NCBI GenBank assembly: GCA_017612655.1
Contig: JAGAFM010000153.1
Span: forward strand, 1 to 26,723
Source of the DNA: Clostridia bacterium
Lineage (GTDB): Bacteria; Bacillota; Clostridia; Oscillospirales; CAG-272
Direction: 5' to 3'
DNA: 26,723 nt
The notes beneath the pieces are model-generated. The model did not search any database. It saw only the letters and a list, made by a program, of their open reading frames with translations, and was not told the origin of the DNA. Both the position numbers and the translations under genes were made by a program. Below, one piece after another: positions 1 through 7,153 of this stretch. The stretch's first letter is position 1; the number at the start of each line of letters is the position of its first letter.

Positions 1-1105
1 CCATCACGATTCGGTAATCCCCGGCATCCGCGATCATCAGGAGATCGCTGCCGGCGGCGGAATTCCAGCCGTTATCCTGGAACGTCAAGTCTTCCGGGGA
101 CAAAACCCGGGGAATTTGAAGTCCTTCCGGAGCCGGCGGCATTGTACTGACGGCGCCATAGGACAGCATGGCCGTTTCGCTCGGTTCGTATGCGTCGTTT
201 CCTTCAGCCGCAGCGAGAACGTACAGGATCTGTTCCTGCAAGACGTTCCAGTTGCTCTTCAGGACAGCTTCCGACGGGGTGATCAGTCCCCGGACGATCT
301 CTTCCCCGGGGCACATCTGACCGGCTTTCAGCGACAGATAAAACGGGACGCCTCGAAACGCGTCTTCCCCGAGAACGGCGGACGCGGGCACGGAGCCGTC
401 CACGGCGGCCCCGCAATCGGAAAATCCGCCTTCACAGACGACGCGCAGTGAGTCAGGTAGATAAATTGCCGTCAGACGGTAATTGGAACTGAAGGCGTTG
501 TAGCCGACGTACTCCAGACGGGAGCCGAAACGGATTTCCTCCAGTTCGGTCCCCTGCACCGCGTGCGCTCCGACGAAACGGACGGATTCCGGCAGAGTAA
601 AGGCCGTTTCCCCCGTCCGCTCGTAACGGACCAGAAGGGATCCGTCGGAGTTCAGGAGCAGACCGTCCTCCTCCCGGAAGGCCTGATTCGTTTCGGCCAG
701 GACCAGTTCCTCCAGCCCGTCCAGCCCGGCCAGGGCATTCGGCCCGATCGTTTCCACGTTCGTGCCGAGGCGGACGGTCCGGATTTCGGACGCGTTTTCG
801 TTTGAGACAAATGCGAAATCCGAGATTTCTTTCACGGAATCCGGAATGGTCAGATCCTTATCCGTCCCGGTATAGCAGATAAGGACGCCGTTTTCCACCT
901 GAAAACCCGACTCGACGGAAACCTGCGGCGCGGTCTGCCGGGTGACAATCAGGACGGCGGTAAGCACCAGGACCAGACAGGCGGCGGCAGCCGCTATTCG
1001 CCGAACCCAGGTTCGTCCCGTTTCGGCGTGTCTTTCCCGGATGCACTCATCCAGATAAGCAGGGTCGGTTTTCCCGACCGCTTCCAAAAATGACAGTTCG
1101 TTCAC
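1..1105 (-). CDS. Membrane-anchored BspA-type leucine-rich-repeat protein, putative anti-sigma factor (partial)
   Basis: The gene starts at a GTG (1105-1103) that overlaps the TGA of the sigma factor gene as GTGA, behind a GGAGGG ribosome binding site, and stays open to the left edge (about 368 codons seen; the C-terminus is missing). The product has a cytoplasmic N-terminus of about 35 residues containing FLEAVGKTDPAYLDECI, one hydrophobic segment at about residues 36-55 (AAAAACLVLVLTAVLIV), then an outer region at about 76-255 with repeats of the LRR_5/BspA kind (for example LTIPDSVKEISDFAF, ELEEIRFGSRLEYVGYNAF, LTAIYLPDSLRVV). The distal 110 residues seen were not recognised. In Clostridia a short N-terminal DxxYL/I-type motif before one membrane segment, encoded just after an ECF sigma gene, usually marks an anti-sigma protein. 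The anti-sigma role is inferred from this layout; the LRR ectodomain is seen directly. Confidence 0.75.
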   Translation of the reverse strand, partial: MNELSFLEAVGKTDPAYLDECIRERHAETGRTWVRRIAAAAACLVLVLTAVLIVTRQTAPQVSVESGFQVENGVLICYTGTDKDLTIPDSVKEISDFAFVSNENASEIRTVRLGTNVETIGPNALAGLDGLEELVLAETNQAFREEDGLLLNSDGSLLVRYERTGETAFTLPESVRFVGAHAVQGTELEEIRFGSRLEYVGYNAFSSNYRLTAIYLPDSLRVVCEGGFSDCGAAVDGSVPASAVLGEDAFRGVPFYLSLKAGQMCPGEEIVRGLITPSEAVLKSNWNVLQEQILYVLAAAEGNDAYEPSETAMLSYGAVSTMPPAPEGLQIPRVLSPEDLTFQDNGWNSAAGSDLLMIADAGDYRIVM

Positions 1106-1647
1106 AGAAGGATTCCCTCCTCTTCCAATTTGACTTTCAGTTTCGCGCGCATCCGGGAAAGTCTTGTTTTTGCGCCGGATTCGGTCATTCCCGCACATTT
1201 CGCCGCTTCCCGGATGCTTTTTCCCAGATAATACCGCTGGAGAAACAGGACGCGGGAGGATCGGCTCTGTTTGGAAAGGAAGTCGTTGATCACGTCAGCC
1301 GCTTTTCCGACTTCTTCGGGATCGGACGGTTCCGCGGGGACGGAAATCAAATCCGTCAGTTCATCGAACACGGCGGACCGTTTCTGTGCGCCGGAATCCC
1401 GGAGACGCTTCAGCGCCAGATTCCGCGTGATTCCGCAGAAGTAGGCGCTCAAAAAAGCGGGCTTCTGCGGGGGAATGCTGTTCCACATGCCGAGGTAGCT
1501 GTCATTGATGCATTCCTCCGCGTCTCTCGCATCCCCGAGCAGATTGCCTGCGACGGAACGGGCGAGCGCATCGTATTTTTTCCGCAGTTCCCGGAGAGCG
1601 GATTCGTCCCGCTTCCAGAAAAGGCTGATAATCTCGGAATCAAGCAT
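1102..1647 (-). CDS. ECF-type RNA polymerase sigma factor (sigma-70 family)
   Basis: This 181-residue protein has the two-domain form of extracytoplasmic-function sigma factors. Region 2 is at about residues 8-85, with the DAEECINDSYLGMWNSI helix (42-58) that contacts core polymerase and the -10 element. Region 4 is at about 118-178, with the helix-turn-helix KSIREAAKCAGMTESGAKTRLSRMRAKL. The linker between them (about 86-117) is acidic. The length is normal for the family. The ATG at 1647 is preceded by GGAAAGGA. The stop overlaps the GTG of the downstream membrane LRR protein by four bases, which implies translational coupling and a sigma/anti-sigma pair. No promoter could be assigned on this strand. 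It is divergent from the alpha-galactosidase gene, but nothing shows that it controls that gene. Confidence 0.88.
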   Translation of the reverse strand: MLDSEIISLFWKRDESALRELRKKYDALARSVAGNLLGDARDAEECINDSYLGMWNSIPPQKPAFLSAYFCGITRNLALKRLRDSGAQKRSAVFDELTDLISVPAEPSDPEEVGKAADVINDFLSKQSRSSRVLFLQRYYLGKSIREAAKCAGMTESGAKTRLSRMRAKLKVKLEEEGILL

Positions 1648-1831
1648 AGACCAAAAATCCTTTCCGAATCAGAGTAATCCCCCGACGGATGCGCACTCCA
1701 GCTCAAGGGGACGACGGTACCGTTTCACGGAATTAGTACCGAAAAAGAGGAAAAAGTTGCATCAGGCGGCGAAAAAAGGCAGTTGGAGGAGACGGGGATC
1801 CGTATGCGCGCCCGGAAGCTGGAGGGAACCA
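1648..1831. other. Divergent intergenic region with nested inverted repeats
   Basis: This stretch separates the sigma factor gene (minus) from the alpha-galactosidase promoter (plus). It holds CGGTAC (1715-1720) and its complement GTACCG (1736-1741), a separate palindrome CGGTACCG (1715-1722), and a small hairpin CCGT-TTC-ACGG (1720-1730). These could be a binding site for a regulator of either gene, including autoregulation by the sigma factor, but no family-specific motif was recognised. No convincing -35/-10 pair was found for the sigma factor gene. The open frame that reads through here into the alpha-galactosidase starts upstream of that gene's promoter and is not used. Confidence 0.3.
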
Positions 1832-1860
1832 TTGACAAAAAGACGGTTTTTCACTATAAT
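1832..1860 (+). promoter_or_regulatory. Sigma-A promoter of the alpha-galactosidase gene
   Basis: An exact TTGACA (1832-1837) and an exact TATAAT (1855-1860) are separated by 17 bases. Transcription should start near 1867, giving a leader of about 70 bases before the ATG at 1936. The promoter position also rules out the longer open frame that begins at 1783. Confidence 0.88.
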
Positions 1861-1935
1861 GGAACGGGGATGCGCGGGGCGTGGGCGTCGTGCGGCCCGA
1901 GAATAGACGGCTGCCCGCCAAAGGAGGAAGAATCC

Positions 1936-4098
1936 ATGACGGAATCGAAAGAAATCGAGTATCGGAATGCCTACTATCAGCCCGGAGAGAATCCGGTTTT
2001 CTGCTATCGGACCGGCCTGACCGTATACGAGGAAGTGTTTGCGGACGGGAAACTTACGGTCGGCGGATGGAACGCCGCAGGTTATCCGCTCAATGTCCTC
2101 GGATCCGGTGCGACGAGGATGGCACCGGACGCCTTCGCACGGCCGGAGGCCTTTGATCTTCAGATCGGAGGGGCGAGCTGCAGTCAGGAACTCTCTTTTG
2201 TCTCCTTTCAGTCGGAAGAGGAGGATGAAACCCATACGCACTGTGTCCTTACACTGAAGAATGAGCGATGCGGGACGGAGATTCTTGTCCACACGCAGCT
2301 GGACGGAACGCCTGTGTTCTCCCGCTGGCTCGAGATCCGGAATCTGACGGATGCGCCCGCGGCCGTCGGTGCCCTCGCCGTGATGAGCGGGGGAATCGAG
2401 CGGCTGGATCTGGGAAGATATCAGATTGCGAAAGATCCCTCCGAAGTCTACGACCTCGGCTATATGGACAATCCGGAATGGGGTTGCGAAGGAGACTTTT
2501 CCTGGCACAGCCTTTCTCCGGACGAACATGCGTTCGGCGGGCGTTATTCCCGCTCAAGGTACCGCTACCCGATGTTCGCTCTCCGCAACAATCTGCGCGG
2601 GACGGTTCTGATCGGGCAGCTTGCGTATTCCGCCGGATACCGGTTTTCCTTTGATTATCAGGCGGGACGCTTCCCGCAGAACACAGCCGCACTTTCCTTC
2701 CGGGCGGAAATCGATTCATTTGCACCGCTCTACGTCCTTTCACCGGGAGAAACCCTGACTACGCCTGTGTTCCACATCGGAATGGTTCAGGGAGACTACG
2801 ATGACGCGGTCAACGCCATGCTGGACCATATCCGGCGTTCCGTTCTTACCCTGGAGGAGGCAGACGGATCCGCATGCAAGGTCGGGTCCGGGATGGGACC
2901 GGAGCACGACATGCTTCTGGACACCACGAAATCCTTTATCGATCAGATGGCAGCCGCAGGAGCGGAAGTCTTTATCATCGATGCGGGCTGGTACGTCAAT
3001 CCGGTCGAAGGAACCGCAGGCAAACTCTGGTGGACGAAGGCCGGTCACTGGTATTTCTCTCCGGAGCGGTATCCGAACGGGTTGAAAGAGGTCCTCGACT
3101 ACGCGAAGAGCAAAGGCCTCGGGCTCGGACTTTGGATGGAAGTGGAGCGGATCGGGACGGAAACCGAACTCTATCGGGAGCATTCGGACTGGTTTACGGT
3201 CCATGAAGACGGGAAACGTTCCAGCGGATACCTGGACCTCACCAAACCGGAAGTGCTGGAATGGTGCGAGGCTGAGGCCACCCGCGTGATCCGGGAATAC
3301 GGCCTGTCCCTGTTCCGGATCGACTACAATGTTTCCGGTGTGGAGTACTTCCACACGGCGGAGAACGGTCCTTTCCGGGAATGCCGCGCGATGCGTCAGG
3401 TGGAGGCCTTCTATACCCTCTACCGCAGGCTGAAGAAGAAGTTTCCGGACGTCATTTTCGAAAACTGCGCTGGAGGCGGCGGACGGGCGGACCTCGGAAT
3501 GGTCGCCAACTTCAACCATTCCTGGGTCACGGACAATCAGATTTCGCCGCGCTCGGTTCTCATCACGAACGGAATGACGATGGCACTGCCGCCGGAGCGG
3601 GTGGACCGTCTTGTAGCAGGAATGGGGTGTCACACGATCGGATCACTGGATCTGCACATGCGGAACGCGATGCTGACCCACATGACCCTGAACGGATTCG
3701 GACAGAAGGACTGCGAGATGAATCCGAAACTCTTTTCCTTCATCCGCCGCTCGGTGGATCTCTATAAATCCTTTATCCGGCCCTTCCTCCCCACCTGCCG
3801 GGTGTTTCACCATACGCCGGACACGCAGGAGGCGCTTCGAAGGGGATTCTGCATTCTGGAAGACGCGGCGCGCGACGGAAGCCGAGGCGCGATCGGGATC
3901 TTTTCCATGCCGGACGCGCAGGACAGCAGGGTCACAGTGGTCCCGAAGGGCGTCAGGGCGGATCTGGATTACCGCATCGTTTTCGACAATACCGGAGCGG
4001 AGCGGACGGTTTCCGGCTACGAACTGCTTCGGGACGGGATTCCGGTTTCTGTGCCCGCCTCCCTTTCCAGCGAACTGGTGCTGTACGAATCGGTCTGA
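1936..4098 (+). CDS. Alpha-galactosidase, glycoside hydrolase family 36
   Basis: The 720-residue protein should hydrolyse terminal alpha-1,6-linked galactose from melibiose, raffinose-type oligosaccharides or galactomannan. The N-terminal beta-sandwich (about 1-290) leads into the TIM barrel with IIDAGWY (347-353), GLWMEVERIGTETELYREHSDW (397-419), LFRIDYN (459-465; Asp463 is the expected nucleophile), ENCAGGGGRADLGM (509-522) and WVTDN (530-534; Asp533 is the likely acid/base). The C-terminal beta domain is present. The length fits family members of about 700-750 residues. No signal peptide is visible, so the enzyme is cytoplasmic and would act on imported sugars. The ATG at 1936 follows AAGGAGGAAG and lies downstream of the promoter at 1832-1860. 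The segment after WVTDN (QISPRSVLITNG) differs from the common DDTDAxxRLxIQYG form, so substrate preference is uncertain. No transporter gene is adjacent. Confidence 0.9.
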   Translation: MTESKEIEYRNAYYQPGENPVFCYRTGLTVYEEVFADGKLTVGGWNAAGYPLNVLGSGATRMAPDAFARPEAFDLQIGGASCSQELSFVSFQSEEEDETHTHCVLTLKNERCGTEILVHTQLDGTPVFSRWLEIRNLTDAPAAVGALAVMSGGIERLDLGRYQIAKDPSEVYDLGYMDNPEWGCEGDFSWHSLSPDEHAFGGRYSRSRYRYPMFALRNNLRGTVLIGQLAYSAGYRFSFDYQAGRFPQNTAALSFRAEIDSFAPLYVLSPGETLTTPVFHIGMVQGDYDDAVNAMLDHIRRSVLTLEEADGSACKVGSGMGPEHDMLLDTTKSFIDQMAAAGAEVFIIDAGWYVNPVEGTAGKLWWTKAGHWYFSPERYPNGLKEVLDYAKSKGLGLGLWMEVERIGTETELYREHSDWFTVHEDGKRSSGYLDLTKPEVLEWCEAEATRVIREYGLSLFRIDYNVSGVEYFHTAENGPFRECRAMRQVEAFYTLYRRLKKKFPDVIFENCAGGGGRADLGMVANFNHSWVTDNQISPRSVLITNGMTMALPPERVDRLVAGMGCHTIGSLDLHMRNAMLTHMTLNGFGQKDCEMNPKLFSFIRRSVDLYKSFIRPFLPTCRVFHHTPDTQEALRRGFCILEDAARDGSRGAIGIFSMPDAQDSRVTVVPKGVRADLDYRIVFDNTGAERTVSGYELLRDGIPVSVPASLSSELVLYESV

Positions 4099-4121
4099 GA
4101 ATCGGCGGCAGGACGTTTTCG

Positions 4122-4190
4122 CGGCCCCCGGGTTTTTTCGGAAGCGCCCCCTGATCGGGGGACTTCCGGCGATCCGGGGGCCGGTTTTCG
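4122..4190 (+). terminator. Nested hairpin, possible terminator of the alpha-galactosidase gene
   Basis: An outer stem CGGCCCCCGG (4122-4131) pairs with CCGGGGGCCG (4174-4183) and encloses a second hairpin, CGGAAG-CG-CCCCC / GGGGG-A-CTTCCG (4139-4168). A short GTTTT run follows the outer stem and TTTTTT lies inside it. The structure is strong, but the final T run is short, so termination efficiency is unclear. Confidence 0.5.
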
Positions 4191-4240
4191 CGTCGCCTTT
4201 CTTCTTTTTCCGCTTAAAACGATTTTTTTGCTGAGGCATC

Positions 4241-4269
4241 TTGACACGCCTTGGATCCTGTGCTATAAT
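4241..4269 (+). promoter_or_regulatory. Sigma-A promoter of the tRNA operon
   Basis: An exact TTGACA (4241-4246) and an exact TATAAT (4264-4269) are separated by 17 bases, with an expected start near 4276, about 23 bases before the first tRNA. It is as strong as a consensus promoter can be, in keeping with a stable-RNA operon. Confidence 0.88.
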
Positions 4270-4298
4270 CTCCGGGTGCAAGTGCCGGGCACCGATAT

Positions 4299-4372
4299 GG
4301 CGGAATAGCTCAGCTGGCTAGAGCAATCGGTTCATACCCGATAGGTCGTGGGTTCAAGTCCAACTTCCGCTA
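4299..4372 (+). tRNA. tRNA-Met (CAU), elongator type
   Basis: The cloverleaf folds as acceptor GGCGGAA/TTCCGCT with a G1-U72 wobble, D stem GCTC/GAGC, anticodon stem ATCGG/CCGAT around loop TTCATAC (anticodon CAT at 4333-4335), and T arm GTGGG-TTCAAGT-CCAAC. It lacks the initiator hallmarks (1-72 mismatch, three G-C pairs in the anticodon stem) and resembles the elongator tRNA-Met of Bacillota. The T stem contains a G-A mismatch (4350 with 4362). CCA is not encoded. Reading as a lysidine-modified tRNA-Ile2 is less likely because of the GGCGG...CCGCTA acceptor. Confidence 0.9.
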
Positions 4373-4373
4373 C

Positions 4374-4445
4374 GGCCCGTTGGTCAAGTGGTTAAGACAC
4401 CGCCCTTTCACGGCGGTAGCAGCAGTTCAATTCTGCTACGGGTCA
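4374..4445 (+). tRNA. tRNA-Glu (UUC)
   Basis: One base after tRNA-Met. Acceptor GGCCCGT pairs with ACGGGTC, discriminator base A at 4445. The anticodon stem CCGCC/GGCGG encloses loop CTTTCAC with anticodon TTC. The T arm AGCAG-TTCAATT-CTGCT is fully paired. CCA is not encoded. Confidence 0.96.
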
Positions 4446-4449
4446 CTGC

Positions 4450-4487
4450 AAAAAAGCCGAGTCTTTTTTTGAAGACTCGGCTTTTTT
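4450..4487. terminator. Bidirectional intrinsic terminator
   Basis: A perfect stem GCCGAGTCTT (4456-4465) / AAGACTCGGC (4472-4481) is flanked by an A run on the left (4450-4455) and a T run on the right (4482-4487), so it works in either direction. It ends the tRNA operon on the plus strand and lies just after the stop of the lipid kinase gene, the last gene of the minus-strand operon. Confidence 0.93.
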
Positions 4488-4496
4488 GTCGTCATT

Positions 4497-5369
4497 TCAG
4501 AAAACAAACCGGAGCGCCTTGGGAATGACCCGGACCGCTGCTTCCGTTGCTTCCAGTACTTCCCCGTCGATACAGATGTGAGTGATGCCGGAAATATGGA
4601 GCGATTTTGCACGGATGAGGGAGATGCAGTCCCGGAATTTCGGATGAACCGCCGGAACGCCGTCTTCCAGTATAATGTGATTCCCCTTCTTATAGTCCCC
4701 GACCATCTGCAGAAACCGGAAGCGGGAGATTTTCCGAACCTGAAGCAGTTCCATGATGCCGTCGTCAGTGAACGCCGTCGGGTTGGCGCGGAATCCGCCC
4801 CCGTAGAAACTCCCGTTCCCGATCGCGGTCAGCAGGAACACGCCCTCGGATTTCCCTTCCTGACCGTTTTCATCTTCATAAGTGACCGAGATCCGGCAGC
4901 CCATTTTGCGGAACAGCGTGGCGACGACCGCGCTTGAATAGGCGAGGCTCCCCGAAACGAAGGGGAGTTTTTTTGTTTTGTCCGTCATCACGACGACGTC
5001 GCAGTCGAATCCGGTATTCATCAGGTTGACGCAGTACCGGTCGTTGACGGAAAGGACGTCCGTCGGGAAAACGCCGTGTTTCCCTGAGAACGAGCGGACG
5101 AAATCGTTTCCGCTTCCGCTCGGGATGACGCAGAGTTCCGCGCGGTCTCCCGCGTTCGCCCGCATCACGCCGGTGACCGCTTCGTTCAGAGTGCCGTCCC
5201 CTCCGCTGATGTGAAAGCGCGGGTCCGGCGTGGTTTCGCAGACCGACATGACGTACCGGGTGCAGTCTCCGACGCCGGTGGTCAGATAAGGGGTTATTCC
5301 CTCCGGAATGGCGTTTTTCCTGCTTTTTTCGCTGCCTGCGACGGGATTCAGAATGAAAAAGTCTTTCAT
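4497..5369 (-). CDS. Diacylglycerol/lipid kinase family protein (YegS/BmrU/DgkB type)
   Basis: The 290-residue protein belongs to the lipid kinase family that phosphorylates diacylglycerol or a related lipid alcohol with ATP at the inner membrane face. The N-terminus FFILNPVAG (4-12) and the nucleotide-binding motif SGGDGTLNEAV (55-65, GGDGT at 56-60) are diagnostic, and IPSGSGNDFVRSF is the second conserved loop. The C-terminal beta-sandwich half ends with HICIDGEV. The length is normal (about 290-310). The ATG at 5369 has only a weak purine-rich site (AAAGAG). It is the last gene of the zapA-to-kinase operon, 53 bases after dut, and ends at the shared terminator. Which lipid it uses cannot be told from the sequence. 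Confidence 0.87.
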   Translation of the reverse strand: MKDFFILNPVAGSEKSRKNAIPEGITPYLTTGVGDCTRYVMSVCETTPDPRFHISGGDGTLNEAVTGVMRANAGDRAELCVIPSGSGNDFVRSFSGKHGVFPTDVLSVNDRYCVNLMNTGFDCDVVVMTDKTKKLPFVSGSLAYSSAVVATLFRKMGCRISVTYEDENGQEGKSEGVFLLTAIGNGSFYGGGFRANPTAFTDDGIMELLQVRKISRFRFLQMVGDYKKGNHIILEDGVPAVHPKFRDCISLIRAKSLHISGITHICIDGEVLEATEAAVRVIPKALRFVF

Positions 5370-5422
5370 CGCTCTTTTCTCTTTCTGTGATTTGACGGAT
5401 TTGCCGGATTAAGGGGTGCCGT

Positions 5423-5902
5423 TTAAGTAGAGGCTTGTTCCGGGGAGAAGGAACCGGTCGAGCCGAAACCGCCCGATCCGCGTTCCGTGGGATTTAGGGT
5501 TTCCCCCTCTCCGATTTCCCGGAGGTCCGCACGGAGGACGGGAACGAAGACCAGCTGCGCAAACCGTTCCCCGGGACGGAGCGTATAGGGTTCCGATCCT
5601 GAGTTTGCCAGAGAAACCATGACCTCTCCCCGGTAGTCCGCGTCGACGACGCCTACCGCGTTCGAGGGGGCCAGCCCCAGTTTATGAGCGAGACCGCTCC
5701 GGGCAAAAATCAACCCGGCGACATCATTGCGCTCCGGTGCCATGGCGAAGCCGCAGGGGATGCGCGTCCTGGTGCCCGGAAGCAGGGTAACCGGTTCTTC
5801 CAGAGCGGCAAACAGATCCATCCCGGCTGCCTCTTCCGAGGCATAGGCGGGAAGGACGGCGCTTGGACGGAGACGCTGAAGAGAAACGGAAAAATGATTC
5901 AT
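5423..5902 (-). CDS. dut: Deoxyuridine 5'-triphosphate nucleotidohydrolase (dUTPase)
   Basis: The enzyme hydrolyses dUTP to dUMP and pyrophosphate, keeping uracil out of DNA and supplying dUMP for thymidylate synthesis. All five motifs of the homotrimeric dUTPase family are present in the 159 residues: AGMDLFA (I), ARSGLA (II), GVVDADYRGEV (III, with the catalytic Asp), PGERFAQLVFVPV (IV) and RGSGGFGSTG (V, the flexible C-terminal arm). The ATG at 5902 follows GGGGTTCCCCTC. It lies 44 bases after the lipoprotein gene and is probably co-transcribed from the zapA promoter. The length and motif set are typical of the cellular enzyme, with no sign of phage origin. Confidence 0.95.
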   Translation of the reverse strand: MNHFSVSLQRLRPSAVLPAYASEEAAGMDLFAALEEPVTLLPGTRTRIPCGFAMAPERNDVAGLIFARSGLAHKLGLAPSNAVGVVDADYRGEVMVSLANSGSEPYTLRPGERFAQLVFVPVLRADLREIGEGETLNPTERGSGGFGSTGSFSPEQAST

Positions 5903-5946
5903 GAGGGGAACCCCTTTCGTTGAGTTCGTGCTGAGATTCGGCTGAA

Positions 5947-7122
5947 TCAGCCGGCATCGATTTTTGTCTCGCTGTCCTCCCCATTCCTTGGCACATCTTC
6001 CTCAAAAAGCGTTTCCGTAATGATTGCCTCATATTCCGTACGTTCCGACGATGCCTGGGAGAGCAGGACACGAGTGTCGGTGACAGCGGTCAGGGAGGAG
6101 ATGATACAGGTGTTTTCAAACACCCGGGCCCAGTTTTGGGACAGAGACAGTTCCGAAGAGTCCAGGTTCAGACGATAAATGCAGTAAAAATCTTCAAAAT
6201 AGACGGAAAGGCGACTGGGGGAAAGAGGAAACACCGCGGTCGCACGACCGCGACCGATGTCGTACAGCCCCCCCATGTTCACCGGGATGACATACCCGTC
6301 GCTCAGTCGGAAAAACCAGAGGTCATCTCCGCTTCCGAATACCGCGAATTCCGTTCCCCAGACGGCGGAGGAATCATAAACGGTTCCGTCCTCGTTTGGA
6401 TACCCGTTCTCTCCGGGCGGAGAGAGGGCAGGGACCGCAGCATAGCCCGGGGCGGCCAGATACCGGGCTCCACTGACGTTATACACAACGAGAAGCGAAG
6501 AACCGGAACGGGCAATCCATGCGGAGGAAACGGAAGGTACGGAAGGAGCGATCACCCAGGGAGCCGCCTGTTCCGGCGTGATCAGAAGGAGAGACACTCC
6601 GGAGTCCGACGATTCCGAAAAGAGCAGCGTATTCTCGTAGGAGTCCCACAGGACGTCCGCTTTCACGGAAATACAGGTGCTATCCGACTCGGAACAGAGG
6701 AAGAGACAGGAACCGCGCAGGATCACGGCGGAATTCAGAAAAGAGCCTTCTTCGACACGGATTTGAGTACCCGAAGAATCCGTTTGTTCCGCGGAAAAGA
6801 ACACGTCAGCGCCGTCTAGGGAAACGCAGCGGACGTCTGCGAAATCCTCCCCGATCCGAATCCTGACGGAATCCACGGGCAGTTCGCGATAGGAATCGCT
6901 CTGCTCCGAATAGACGAATGCAACAGGTTCGTCCTTGGGACTGAGGACGTAGGGATTGTCTCCCTCCCGGGGGATCGGGTAGCCAAGCAGGATCCCTGAT
7001 GAAACGCGATAATCGAACCCTCCCGCGGGGAGGGTTCTGGTTCGGAAGATGCAGCCCGAGAGAAGGAAAAGCAGCGAAAAGAACAAAATCACAACTCGGA
7101 GCATGGGGGCACGATAGCGCAT
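5947..7122 (-). CDS. Putative lipoprotein of unknown function
   Basis: A 391-residue protein that I do not recognise. The N-terminus MRYRAPMLRVVILFFSLLFL leads to a lipobox LLSGC with the modified cysteine at residue 24, so the mature protein should be lipid-anchored on the outer face of the membrane. The rest has many short beta-like stretches (for example SVRIRIGEDFADVRCVSL, RLSVYFEDFYCIYRLNLD) and could be a propeller or beta-sandwich; that is a guess from residue pattern. The ATG at 7122 was chosen because GGAGGT stands seven bases before it and the lipoprotein signal then starts at residue 1; a longer open frame to 7287 would put 55 unrelated residues before the signal. It lies between the U32 gene (31 bases upstream) and dut (44 bases downstream). 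Confidence 0.8.
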   Translation of the reverse strand: MRYRAPMLRVVILFFSLLFLLSGCIFRTRTLPAGGFDYRVSSGILLGYPIPREGDNPYVLSPKDEPVAFVYSEQSDSYRELPVDSVRIRIGEDFADVRCVSLDGADVFFSAEQTDSSGTQIRVEEGSFLNSAVILRGSCLFLCSESDSTCISVKADVLWDSYENTLLFSESSDSGVSLLLITPEQAAPWVIAPSVPSVSSAWIARSGSSLLVVYNVSGARYLAAPGYAAVPALSPPGENGYPNEDGTVYDSSAVWGTEFAVFGSGDDLWFFRLSDGYVIPVNMGGLYDIGRGRATAVFPLSPSRLSVYFEDFYCIYRLNLDSSELSLSQNWARVFENTCIISSLTAVTDTRVLLSQASSERTEYEAIITETLFEEDVPRNGEDSETKIDAG

Positions 7123-7153
7123 AGATACCTCCGAAGGAGAGAAAGAAAGCAGT

